A stretch of DNA of 11,935 nt from Bacteroidales bacterium UBA2764. Its GTDB lineage: Bacteria > Bacteroidota > Bacteroidia > Bacteroidales > Paludibacteraceae. The stretch covers positions 1 through 11,935 of the forward strand of contig DEIW01000044.1 in NCBI GenBank assembly GCA_002352705.1, given 5' to 3'. Under the pieces are notes generated by a model, which saw nothing but the letters and a program-made list of their open reading frames with translations, searched no databases and was not told the origin of the DNA. Position 1 is the stretch's first letter. Each line of letters begins with the position of its first letter. This document shows positions 1 through 7,555 of this stretch, piece by piece. The position numbers were made by a program, and so were the translations under genes.

Positions 1-543
1 GCGCACATACAATACTTCTTTCGGGGCGAAATTGGTCAGCAGCTTGTCGATATAATCGCTGTCTCCTTGTCCGGCAAGAAATTCGCCGGTGGAAATATCC
101 AGAAACGCCACGCCAATAGTATGTTTATCGAAATGCAGGCATGCTACCCAGTTATTCTCTTTTTGTGTGAGGGTAGTGTCAGAGTAGCTCACACCCGGCG
201 TTACTAATTCTGTAACTCCTCTTTTTACCAGTTTCTTGGCGAGTTTCGGATCTTCCAACTGGTCACAAATCGCCACGCGCAGCCCGGCGCGTACCAGTTT
301 GGGGAGGTAGGTGTCGAGTGCATGGAACGGGAAACCCGCCATCTCCAATGGTTGAGCAGCTGTATTTCCGCCGTTGGAGCGATGCGTCAGGGTAATATTG
401 AGAATCTTACTTGCCTTGACTGCATCTTCCGCGTAGGTCTCATAGAAATCCCCGCATCGAAAGAGTAGCATCGCATCCGGATACTGAGTCTTGATGTCGC
501 GGAACTGCTTCATCATAGGTGTTAACTCTTCATTTTTTGCCAT
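1..543 (-). CDS. mutS: DNA mismatch repair protein MutS, N-terminal part (runs off the window)
   Basis: This is the first 181 codons of MutS, which binds base mismatches and small loops in DNA and starts mismatch repair with MutL. The frame starts at ATG 543 (MAKNEELTP) and is open to base 1, so the C-terminal ATPase is outside the window. The mismatch-recognition domain I is visible. The segment LLFRCGDFYETY carries the Phe-Tyr-Glu motif at residues 33-35, the F-x-E wedge that inserts next to a mismatch. Further on, EMAGFPFHALDTYLPKL, VAICDQLEDP, ELVTPGV and FLDISTGEF are classic MutS segments leading into domain II. The gene is in the same direction as its upstream neighbours, 134 nt after the DUF4384 gene. 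I see no TAnnTTTG promoter in that gap, so it could be read through from upstream or use an unrecognised promoter. Identification is firm. Confidence 0.97.
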   Translation of the reverse strand, partial: MAKNEELTPMMKQFRDIKTQYPDAMLLFRCGDFYETYAEDAVKASKILNITLTHRSNGGNTAAQPLEMAGFPFHALDTYLPKLVRAGLRVAICDQLEDPKLAKKLVKRGVTELVTPGVSYSDTTLTQKENNWVACLHFDKHTIGVAFLDISTGEFLAGQGDSDYIDKLLTNFAPKEVLYVR

Positions 544-546
544 AAC

Positions 547-564
547 TATATTGTATATATTGTA
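547..564. repeat. 9-bp tandem repeat just upstream of mutS
   Basis: Two exact copies of tatattgta sit side by side, ending three bases before the mutS start codon. On the coding strand they read TACAATATA twice. The stretch is AT-only apart from one G/C per unit, and would leave the translation start region poorly structured. It may be a simple slippage product. No regulator site is recognised. Confidence 0.6.
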
Positions 565-611
565 TCGTTTCTTTTGTTTCTGCGGTGTTTTGCTTCTATT
601 TAGCCGTCGTT

Positions 612-633
612 TACGTCACCACTACGTTACCAC
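612..633. repeat. 11-bp imperfect tandem repeat in the mutS upstream region
   Basis: Two adjacent 11-bp units, tacgtcaccac and tacgttaccac, match at 10 of 11 positions. They lie in the 134-bp gap between the DUF4384 gene and mutS. A spacing of 11 bp places both copies on one face of the helix, which would suit paired protein binding, but no known operator is recognised. The rest of this gap shows no gene, clear hairpin terminator or Bacteroidetes-type promoter. Confidence 0.6.
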
Positions 634-677
634 TAAGAAATTATTAAGGACGTTTTAGGTCTATTTTGGGTTCGCGA

Positions 678-1562
678 CTATTTTCTTATAGAAATGATTG
701 ATGTGTGGACAGACATTTGAGGGTCTCTCGTTTGATTCCTACTGAGCCATTTAAGGAGTTCCTCGTACTTCAATTCACGTGGCATTTGCTCGTCTCGAAA
801 ATTCTTCCCGCTCTGTTTGTCGTTGGCTTTGGCAAACGAATTAGGCGAGAAAATCACATATAATGCGTTCTGCTCGGACGAACGTTCGCAATTGACCGTG
901 TATTCCTGGGCGGAACGGTCATATTGTTGCGAGAAGAAAACATACTCCTTGTTTGCCTCTATCGGTTGGCTGCCTGATGGCTGATGTGGGTAGGGTAACA
1001 GACAAAAAGCATTCTGCTCCTCGTCTACCAGATAGACGCACAGCGAACCGGCTACTGGCGACGAGAAACGTAGGAAGATGTCATTGCCATCCCGAAAACT
1101 CACAGGCGGCTCTACATCCTGTATATCGCGCACAAGAGCAAAACGGATATCTGCTTTCTCTGCGGCATTCCTGCGCGCCTTGCCTTCCACGTGTACTTTG
1201 ACAATCCAAAATCCATTGGAGAAAGTCTTTTCTATAACTTGCTCTTTTATTGTCTCTATCCACTCTCCGCGCACGGCTGTCTCACCTATAGAAAATACAT
1301 TGCTTTGGGATTGTGGGGTTGATTCGCTACGATTAGAAATGAGCGTATTCGTTACAGCAGAGACATCTACACCGAACTTCTCTTCAAGAGCCTTTTGCTT
1401 GGCGCGTGTAAATGCTGTTTGCTCCGCTTGTTCCGGTGACTCGTGGGAGTTATCGGAGATATATTCGTATGTCGCACTTACGCGGACTATATCATTGGCG
1501 GCAAATACATAAATCGCAGCCAAGACGACAAACGTAAATAGGAATATTCTTTTCATAATCAT
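678..1562 (-). CDS. Exported DUF4384 domain protein
   Basis: A 294-residue protein beginning MIMKRIFLF with a hydrophobic signal peptide to about residue 21 (VFAAND), so it is probably periplasmic or envelope-located. Residues about 44-130 (EQAEQTAFTRAKQKALEEKFG onward) resemble the repeat-rich N-terminal domains of LPP20/FlgT-type proteins, where a run of Ala-rich helix is followed by strands. Residues about 156-243 (FRDGNDIFLRFSSPVAGSLCVYLVDEEQ, then CLLPYP) look like DUF4384, a beta domain often found near or fused to bacterial caspase-like and kinase proteins. No catalytic motif is seen. The start lies one base after the caspase stop (TAATATG), so translation is probably coupled; Met3 (1556) is an alternative start. 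The close pairing with the caspase gene suggests a partner, substrate or adaptor role, which is inference. The domain call is fairly sure; the function is unknown. Confidence 0.75.
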   Translation of the reverse strand: MIMKRIFLFTFVVLAAIYVFAANDIVRVSATYEYISDNSHESPEQAEQTAFTRAKQKALEEKFGVDVSAVTNTLISNRSESTPQSQSNVFSIGETAVRGEWIETIKEQVIEKTFSNGFWIVKVHVEGKARRNAAEKADIRFALVRDIQDVEPPVSFRDGNDIFLRFSSPVAGSLCVYLVDEEQNAFCLLPYPHQPSGSQPIEANKEYVFFSQQYDRSAQEYTVNCERSSEQNALYVIFSPNSFAKANDKQSGKNFRDEQMPRELKYEELLKWLSRNQTRDPQMSVHTSIISIRK

Positions 1563-1563
1563 A

Positions 1564-3228
1564 TTATTTTAGTCTCCATGTCTGCCACTCGTTGCCAAGC
1601 GAAGCAGACGGAGTGACGGACGGAGTTTGTTTTTTACTATTAAGGAGTAGTGATTGTTGGGTGACTTGTTTGGTTACATAATCGCCCAATTCTTTAAGAG
1701 CCACATTGCCTTCCGTCTCTTGGAGCTTTTTGAGCAGGTAATAGGTAAATAATCCGTGTTGCTGTTCACGGTTTGGGTATGCGGTCTCATCGCCTTGCGC
1801 AGCGGAGAAAACAACCATGTTGCCTTGCGGCACACCGGATTTGGCTTTGAGGGCGACACCGCGTGCGGAGGCCAACATACCATCCTCTCGTTTTGAGCCG
1901 GAGAAGCAGGCATCCATAAAGACCGCAATGCGTGAAGCCGGCATGTTACCGAGGGTAGCGTATAGATCATCCAGTTTATAACCGGTTGTTACATCCGTTC
2001 CGGAACCATCCACCGGAAGCAGGTAAGCAGATTTGTTGGTCTCATCGGGAATACCATGCCCTGCGTAATAAACGATTATTTGCGGATTATCAAAAGCCTC
2101 TGTCAGGTTAGCAAGCCAGTTGACGCCTGCTTTTATCTGGTTGCCGGTAGCGTCATAGAGGTATTTAATGTGCTTCTCTCCGATTCCCAATGTCTTGATG
2201 CAATACTCGCGGAAGATATTTCCATCATTCAATGCAAAAGGCACAGACGCTACTTGCGAATAATGCTCGTTGGCAATGATGAGAACAAAAGCGTTATTAT
2301 TCTTTGTATTGGTAACAGGGATATTTTCATCTATATCTGAGACAAGAGCCCCTTTTGTGATTGCAACATATTTTTTATCTTCTCCTTTTATTTGAATATT
2401 TGTCACCCCACTACTTATTACTTGTCCAAAACGAAGTGGTATTGATACGTCTTTTGCGTACATTCCATATGACTCTGACAACTTGAATTCTAAATCGACA
2501 TTATCATTAACATTGGCATTTGTTTGAAACTCAAATTCTAAAAGTTGCTTCTCATTTGGTTGCATAGAAGGAAAGTGGAAATATTTTTTCCCTTCATCTA
2601 ATGGGAATACATTATTTGGTATCTTGATACTACATCTAACATCATGTGCTATACCCTGATCTGTGTTTTGCAATAGAACTTGGAGTCTAAAAGGAGATTT
2701 TTTTCTTAATTGTGAAGTACCATCACTCAAAATCTTGTAGCTAACAACTTCTATAAAAGGGGCATCAAATTTCCGTGTTCCAATAGTCAATTTTATAGGA
2801 TCAGTTCCGAATCCATTGGGCTCGTCAACAACAATAGAAAATTCAACTTCTCCGGATTTTGTATCCATTGACGATGATATGGGAATGTCAAGATTATATG
2901 TTTGACCTGCTTTGATCATAGGAAGTTTGATGTCATTATATGACAACCCATTAGTGGAGCCTACTCCCCGTATGCGAGCAGTACAACCATAAGCATTTCC
3001 TTTTCCTTTATTTCGCAAAGTAAGTGCAATTCCACACTGCTCGTTAGCATTTATGAAATTATTATTATCTTCATCAACAAAATGTATAGAGCCTTCTTCT
3101 ATAACAAGGTATGGAGGAATTACCTCCGGTTCAATATGAAAACTCATAGATGCGCTAGCATTCGATTGGGCGAAAATACTCAACAATCCATATGATAAAG
3201 CTATTATTACTAATATTATTTTTTTCAT
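1564..3228 (-). CDS. Exported caspase-family (C14) cysteine protease with two N-terminal Ig-like domains
   Basis: A 554-residue protein with signal peptide MKKIILVIIALSYGLLSIFA (cleavage near residue 20), so the protease should act outside the cytoplasm. Two beta-sandwich domains follow, about 40-150 and 155-268. Both resemble CARDB-type domains (GIALTLRNKGKGNAYGCTARI; RLQVLLQNTDQGIAHDVRCSI). The caspase domain starts near residue 312 (AFVLIIANEHY). It carries the catalytic dyad His391 in IIVYYAGHGIP and Cys441 in VFMDACFSGS, in the spacing and context of clan CD caspase/metacaspase enzymes, which cut after specific basic or acidic residues; the specificity cannot be read here. A Thr/Ser-rich tail (QTPSVTPSAS) ends the protein. 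The gene begins 17 nt after the FISUMP lipoprotein gene and ends 1 nt before the DUF4384 gene, so it is within an operon. Oddly, the catalytic half is about 50% GC while the Ig-like half is near 30-35%, suggesting a domain join. Confidence 0.9.
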   Translation of the reverse strand: MKKIILVIIALSYGLLSIFAQSNASASMSFHIEPEVIPPYLVIEEGSIHFVDEDNNNFINANEQCGIALTLRNKGKGNAYGCTARIRGVGSTNGLSYNDIKLPMIKAGQTYNLDIPISSSMDTKSGEVEFSIVVDEPNGFGTDPIKLTIGTRKFDAPFIEVVSYKILSDGTSQLRKKSPFRLQVLLQNTDQGIAHDVRCSIKIPNNVFPLDEGKKYFHFPSMQPNEKQLLEFEFQTNANVNDNVDLEFKLSESYGMYAKDVSIPLRFGQVISSGVTNIQIKGEDKKYVAITKGALVSDIDENIPVTNTKNNNAFVLIIANEHYSQVASVPFALNDGNIFREYCIKTLGIGEKHIKYLYDATGNQIKAGVNWLANLTEAFDNPQIIVYYAGHGIPDETNKSAYLLPVDGSGTDVTTGYKLDDLYATLGNMPASRIAVFMDACFSGSKREDGMLASARGVALKAKSGVPQGNMVVFSAAQGDETAYPNREQQHGLFTYYLLKKLQETEGNVALKELGDYVTKQVTQQSLLLNSKKQTPSVTPSASLGNEWQTWRLK

Positions 3229-3245
3229 AATCGTTTTAATTTACG

Positions 3246-4724
3246 TCATTGTATGGCTCGAACTGAAAAGCCATTATATCTATAATATGAAGCAAAAAGT
3301 GTATATGAAGACTGAGATATTTCAAGACCAGAGGCTCTGCTATCATCTTTATCAACAGAGGATGACCAATAATATCCACACACTCCTCTTTTTTTATACT
3401 TTTCACTATAATCGTATTCTCCGCCTGCTGGTAAAAACAATTTATTACCATTAGATGCAGTGACTATATATCCGTTTATCCCATTTTGCGAAGACCATGT
3501 CCATGAGCAATGCGATATAAGTTTATTCCATTCCTCTTTTGAAGGCATTCTCCATGCTCCTCCCATATTTACCCTCGCTGGATCTACGGATAAACTATAA
3601 TTTCCATCATAGTGTTGAGTTGACCATGAATATGACTGATATTTTACAGATGTTTCACACCACCCATAAAAATTCCCATACTCATGTGGCTGTGACGCTC
3701 CTACATTAACAGTTGCCCATTTTCCTGCGGCACCCATATCAAGCCACACATACCCATTATCAAGACCACCTCCAGCTATAAAATCAATTTCTTTGCCATA
3801 TGCCGTTCCTAATGAATTTGTAGCAAAAGCTCTTACATAGTATAATTGACCAGAAGTTAGACCACTAATAAGACAAGTATATTCCCCTACTAAAACAGAA
3901 GATGATACGGTATTATCTTCAATAGTTGGCGAGGCATGTGTACTATAACAAACGCCGCAATTAATCAAAGATGTACCACCATCGTAAACAATCCGACATG
4001 CACAACTTGAACGTGAAGAACTGATGATATCGACCGAGATTGTTTCAATCTTTGGGAGCATGTTACCTGGAGTATTAAACGTTTTTACTTCTCCATATGA
4101 AACACCAACATGATTCTTTGCATATGCCCTTACAAAATATTGTTTACCTTTCTCTAATTTGTTTTCAAAGTTTATGATTTTTGACCCTTTGTCGCATAGA
4201 TATAATTGATCACCAATGTCAGGATTAGTATGATTGGCAGAAAGACAGATACCACTCTCAATGAGAGTATCACAGCCAACATCTATAATAGAGACAGAAA
4301 CTTTAGCCGAAATAGCATCAATACCGTATATTGAATCTATCTCTACTATTGGTAAGTGATATTCTTTTGTTTTGAATGAGATAGTATTATCTACTAGATG
4401 ATAGTTAATAGAATTACTTAACTCGCAACGCATATAATAAGTAGTGTTTGCCTGCAAACCATTTAATGTGGTCTTGAAATATCCCTCAGAACTAACACTC
4501 ACATCCTTTATCTCTGAATCAATAAAGTCCTTATGTTTTGAATACTCAATGCGCATTGATGAAGCAGTTGCTATTCCAGAATAACCATAAAGGATTGAAG
4601 CATCGTGGTAATTAGCATTAATAATGAAATTATCAATAGATATATTATCTGTTGATGGAATCTCCACATCTACCATACAAGATGGCATGAGAATTAATAA
4701 TAAATATGTGTAAAATCTTTTCAT
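3246..4724 (-). CDS. Putative surface lipoprotein with three Fn3-like repeats and a FISUMP (Fib_succ_major) domain
   Basis: The chosen start is ATG 4724 (MKRFYTYLLLILMPSC), 7 nt after the upstream stop, giving 492 residues. An upstream TTG frame start would overlap the previous gene and hide the signal peptide. Cys16 follows LMPS, a loose lipobox, so the protein is probably a lipoprotein. Three repeats of fibronectin-like form end in YYMRC-ELSNS, YFVRA-YAKN and YYVRA-FATNSLGTAYG (about residues 27-118, 125-217 and 225-316). Residues about 324-492 are a FISUMP domain: YVWLDMG, WATVNVG, GNFYGW, WRMPSKEEWNKL, LFLPAGGEY, YYWSSS and the terminal GFSVRAIQ. FISUMP domains are thought to adopt a C-type-lectin/FGE-like fold and usually sit on exported proteins; ligands are mostly unknown. 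It lies between the barrel gene and the caspase gene, so a ligand-sensing or adhesive partner of that pair is a fair guess. Confidence 0.85.
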   Translation of the reverse strand: MKRFYTYLLLILMPSCMVDVEIPSTDNISIDNFIINANYHDASILYGYSGIATASSMRIEYSKHKDFIDSEIKDVSVSSEGYFKTTLNGLQANTTYYMRCELSNSINYHLVDNTISFKTKEYHLPIVEIDSIYGIDAISAKVSVSIIDVGCDTLIESGICLSANHTNPDIGDQLYLCDKGSKIINFENKLEKGKQYFVRAYAKNHVGVSYGEVKTFNTPGNMLPKIETISVDIISSSRSSCACRIVYDGGTSLINCGVCYSTHASPTIEDNTVSSSVLVGEYTCLISGLTSGQLYYVRAFATNSLGTAYGKEIDFIAGGGLDNGYVWLDMGAAGKWATVNVGASQPHEYGNFYGWCETSVKYQSYSWSTQHYDGNYSLSVDPARVNMGGAWRMPSKEEWNKLISHCSWTWSSQNGINGYIVTASNGNKLFLPAGGEYDYSEKYKKRGVCGYYWSSSVDKDDSRASGLEISQSSYTLFASYYRYNGFSVRAIQ

Positions 4725-4731
4725 CTTTGTA

Positions 4732-5622
4732 TTATCTGTTTTTATGTGCAATTGTCCATCCAACACCAAACGAAAGGTCTAGATACTTGAAGTTTATGGC
4801 ATTTACCCCAAACGACAAAGTAAAACCTTTATATGCACCGATTATGCCCAATTCACTACTAAACCCTTTAACGGAATTATCTTTACTTTGAACAAATGCC
4901 GCATTTTGCAATTCCCACCATTGAATACGTTGACCGTATCCTATACCAGCATACAGACCACACAAGGATTTTCGATAATGATTACGCGAGGCTGTATTTA
5001 ATATGTCCCAAATAGTACCTACATTAACAACCAAATGGCTGTTTTTGTATTTTCCAGAATAGAATGGTGTGATATCTCCGGTTGTTGTTGGAATATGTCC
5101 ACCATCTATAGCAACCAGTTCACTTGTATTTTTTGGGAATGTATAATTGCTTCTTAATCCTAAATACCAACCTGCTTGTTTGTAGACTTGACCAACCATT
5201 ATTCCAAACGAATGCTGAGGAGCAAGACTGAAACCATAATTAGCAAGTATAATAGATTTATTCCCACTATATAGACTATTCGGACTTATCAAGAATCGGA
5301 CGTCATCATAAATAAAAGTTTCATAATCTTTTAGCACCTCCCATATAATTTCCCTATCTTTACCAGCTTTTACATACCCTACATCTCCAGTAATACTTTT
5401 TGATCGTTTACCACCAGATTTATGATTATATAAGAATGAGTACGTTCCATGATTAATAGATATAGACAAGTCAACCATAGCGGCTTCATCTAAATCATAA
5501 TTAATAACAATCAATTTTCCTTCTTGCGACACACGAACATTTTTCACCGAAAGTGAATAAGCAGAGATGGGCAACGAAGTAAAGATAAAAAATATTAGTA
5601 TTTTTATAACGAATTTATCCAT
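4732..5622 (-). CDS. Exported beta-sandwich plus outer-membrane beta-barrel-like protein
   Basis: The preferred start is ATG 5622 (MDKFVIKILIFFIFTSLPISAYS), giving 296 residues and a good signal peptide ending near residue 21; an in-frame ATG at 5643 would add seven residues. Residues about 24-112 form a beta-sandwich seen in many Bacteroidota exported proteins that travel with FISUMP proteins: VKNVRVSQEGKLIVINYDL, SITGDVGYVKAGKDREIIWEVL, DVRFLI. From about residue 125 the sequence alternates polar and aromatic/hydrophobic residues with many Gly and Tyr (SFGIMVGQ, WYLGLRSNY, LYAGIGYG, LDLSFGVGWTI), as in an 8-strand-type outer-membrane barrel. No enzyme motif is seen. It lies 46 nt after the AbiGi-like gene and 7 nt before the lipoprotein gene. 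A role as anchor or assembly partner for the lipoprotein/caspase set is inference. The barrel call is by pattern only. Confidence 0.7.
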   Translation of the reverse strand: MDKFVIKILIFFIFTSLPISAYSLSVKNVRVSQEGKLIVINYDLDEAAMVDLSISINHGTYSFLYNHKSGGKRSKSITGDVGYVKAGKDREIIWEVLKDYETFIYDDVRFLISPNSLYSGNKSIILANYGFSLAPQHSFGIMVGQVYKQAGWYLGLRSNYTFPKNTSELVAIDGGHIPTTTGDITPFYSGKYKNSHLVVNVGTIWDILNTASRNHYRKSLCGLYAGIGYGQRIQWWELQNAAFVQSKDNSVKGFSSELGIIGAYKGFTLSFGVNAINFKYLDLSFGVGWTIAHKNR

Positions 5623-5668
5623 ATTTTCATTATTTTGTAACATTAGTGTCCACTATAATTTGTTTTAA

Positions 5669-6433
5669 TTAATCTATTGAAGGTAATAATATTTTTCCTT
5701 CCGCAAATTGCGTATTTACAGAAAAAGTGTCGGCGAGCATTTTGACTAAACGTTGTTTTTTTTCTTCAGATGGCACTTCTATGCTAACAATATCATCAAA
5801 AGAGAACCATAATAGATTGTTTTTGTTTTCTAGAAGATGTTTATCTGCTGCGGCTCTATACGCTTGATTATTATATTCTTCTTCGGTAAGGGACATGGGA
5901 CTCCCATTATTAAATCCATGCCATGGAATAAATCTCCATTCTCGCTCATCATAGAAATTTTGGTTATCATCTTTATATGGTTTAATATATTCCAACAATA
6001 AATGTATAAAATTTGCATGACCTTTTCTATTAGGAGTGTCCGTGGGAAGATTATTGACATATTTCCATGCAAACTGCAAGCATTTCGACATTAAATTATC
6101 AGCCACAAAACTTCCTGGAATAAGATAGATAACCGGCATTAGACCATTTTTAATTTTCCATTCCTCTGTCATAGTAATAACACAATCCCCATATTTCTTT
6201 TTATGAATTCCCCACTTGTCTCTTGGTAAATCAGTAAAGCACACCATTGGGTATGCAAAATCAGGTATAGTTTCTAACTCTTGAGGAGTAACCTCTATTA
6301 TTTTCCTCCAATTTACATGATTGACATTTTCCTTGCAATAGCGAGGCTCAAAACGTTTCGACTTAATGATACTCTCCAAACTATCAAATTTGGTGAAATG
6401 ATTAATTGTTGATGTGCTAATTTCGTTATTCAT
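5669..6433 (-). CDS. AbiGi-like abortive-infection family protein
   Basis: A 254-residue cytoplasmic protein without signal peptide or membrane segment. It shows features I associate with the AbiGi family (named for the first gene of the lactococcal AbiG phage-exclusion system, and annotated as an antitoxin): HFTK at 12-15, SIIKSKRFEPRYC, PMVCFTDLP at 62-70, EEWKIKNGLMPVIY at 90-103 and the strongly typical FYDEREWRFIP at 160-170. The related DUF2971 family has a similar overall plan and is the main alternative. The gene starts 22 nt after the SIR2-like gene, which suggests they work together. The usual partner AbiGii (a nucleotidyltransferase-like toxin) is not in the window. Its composition is AT-rich like the SIR2 gene and unlike the AlbA_2 gene. 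A modulator of the SIR2 protein, analogous to an antitoxin, is an inference from position only. Confidence 0.7.
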   Translation of the reverse strand: MNNEISTSTINHFTKFDSLESIIKSKRFEPRYCKENVNHVNWRKIIEVTPQELETIPDFAYPMVCFTDLPRDKWGIHKKKYGDCVITMTEEWKIKNGLMPVIYLIPGSFVADNLMSKCLQFAWKYVNNLPTDTPNRKGHANFIHLLLEYIKPYKDDNQNFYDEREWRFIPWHGFNNGSPMSLTEEEYNNQAYRAAADKHLLENKNNLLWFSFDDIVSIEVPSEEKKQRLVKMLADTFSVNTQFAEGKILLPSID

Positions 6434-6455
6434 ATGTCATTCAATATTATAATCA

Positions 6456-7520
6456 CTAACCTAATTCATTCGGTATAAAGAAATTTGACACATCTTCTGT
6501 CGTCTCAATGTTTGGCAATGTTTTTTTCAGATATTCATATATTGCTTTTATTCTTTCTTCAATGTTTTTTGCCTGCTTATCCTGAATGTATATTTTCTTT
6601 ATGTTAGGCATATTGTTAAAAATATGCCGATCAATTTCTCTGTTAACATACGGGAAAGAATAGCCAATAACTACAAGTACCTCGCAGTCTACGACTCTTT
6701 GATTGATAACATGAAGTAATTTTTCTTTCCCGGCATTTTCCCAGGTATAAGATAATTCGTTTTTATACTTTGGATTGTGCATTATATTCTCCGGACGCGA
6801 GTTATTATATGTATCAATTGCTTCTTCCCAAAAATCTTCCTGCGAAGCCTTTGTCCACAATGCTTCTTGGAGTGGATAACGCGAAGAATCACTATCAATT
6901 TTATCAGTATGATACATAGCCGAACCATTTAGTTTAATAAAAGCAAATGGGTTGTTGGCTCTATATTTTAGTTTCTCATTTGATTTGCAGTACACATTTA
7001 ACCGATCCCAAATTCTCCATAATGCTTTTCCTTCTGTTACATAATCTAAAAATGACATTTCAAACTGCATGTCGTAGTTCCATGACAATATAGTTAGTGG
7101 TGGAAATTGACAAGTTTCAGCATCTACTAAGGAAGCTACGAATGAATCATATCGTAAATCATGTTTGTGATCTTTTTGCCAAGTAAGGAAAAATAGAGAT
7201 AGTTGATCTTTGAATTTTCTATACGCGTCATCCTGTTCCGTGGCATAGAGCATCTTAGCATAGGTATCAACTGTAGGATAGTCCCTACTCACATTTAGTA
7301 GTGGGTTAAGGATATTGGAATTTATATACTTTATCGCAATTTTATTCTCTACAACTCCTTCTAGTTCTGCGGTTAATTGCTCCAATGCGTATGGAAATTC
7401 TTGAAGAATAGGCAGACCGCGAGAAATATAGTTCGGCAATGACGAAAATGTTTCGTCAGTTGGCTTTGTGCGAGTGCCATAACTCGCACCTGCTCCTAAT
7501 AAGTAAGATACTTTGCTCAT
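6456..7520 (-). CDS. SIR2-like (sirtuin-fold) protein, probable defence effector
   Basis: A 354-residue protein that begins MSKVSYLLGAGASYG, with the NAD-binding Gly-rich loop at residues 9-13 right at the N-terminus, as in bacterial SIR2 defence proteins. Other motifs in order: TVDTYAKML at 83-91, TILSWNYD with Asn148-Asp150 (the family's NYD motif), FIKLNGSAMYH at 194-204 and LVVIGYSFPYVNREID at 282-297. In phage-defence SIR2 proteins such as ThsA this fold cleaves NAD+ and stops infected cells. Here the position usually holding the catalytic His (KLHGS) is Asn198 (KLNGS), so activity may be altered or use another residue. No signal peptide or additional domain is evident beyond a helical C-terminus. 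It lies 97 nt after the DUF1016 gene and 22 nt before the AbiGi-like gene. AT-rich composition suggests acquisition. The fold is fairly sure; the defence role is inferred from family and neighbours. Confidence 0.8.
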   Translation of the reverse strand: MSKVSYLLGAGASYGTRTKPTDETFSSLPNYISRGLPILQEFPYALEQLTAELEGVVENKIAIKYINSNILNPLLNVSRDYPTVDTYAKMLYATEQDDAYRKFKDQLSLFFLTWQKDHKHDLRYDSFVASLVDAETCQFPPLTILSWNYDMQFEMSFLDYVTEGKALWRIWDRLNVYCKSNEKLKYRANNPFAFIKLNGSAMYHTDKIDSDSSRYPLQEALWTKASQEDFWEEAIDTYNNSRPENIMHNPKYKNELSYTWENAGKEKLLHVINQRVVDCEVLVVIGYSFPYVNREIDRHIFNNMPNIKKIYIQDKQAKNIEERIKAIYEYLKKTLPNIETTEDVSNFFIPNELG

Positions 7521-7555
7521 ATTTTGTATTATCCGTATTCGTGGTTATTCTTCAA

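Noticed and set aside
953..1512. Overlapping plus-strand open frames inside the DUF4384 gene
   Set aside because: They have no recognisable domain, conflict with a well-supported gene on the other strand and look like shadows.
3236..3451. Minus-strand 71-codon frame overlapping the FISUMP gene end
   Set aside because: It lies in another frame of a well-supported gene and shows no family features.
3246..3600. FISUMP C-terminus as the variable region of a diversity-generating retroelement
   Set aside because: C-type-lectin-like domains of this kind can be retroelement targets, but no reverse transcriptase or template repeat is seen in the window, and the terminal codons are not an AAY-rich variable stretch.
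4725..4769. Longer start (TTG 4769) for the FISUMP lipoprotein
   Set aside because: It would overlap the barrel gene and bury the signal peptide and lipobox; ATG 4724 fits both the gap and the export signal.
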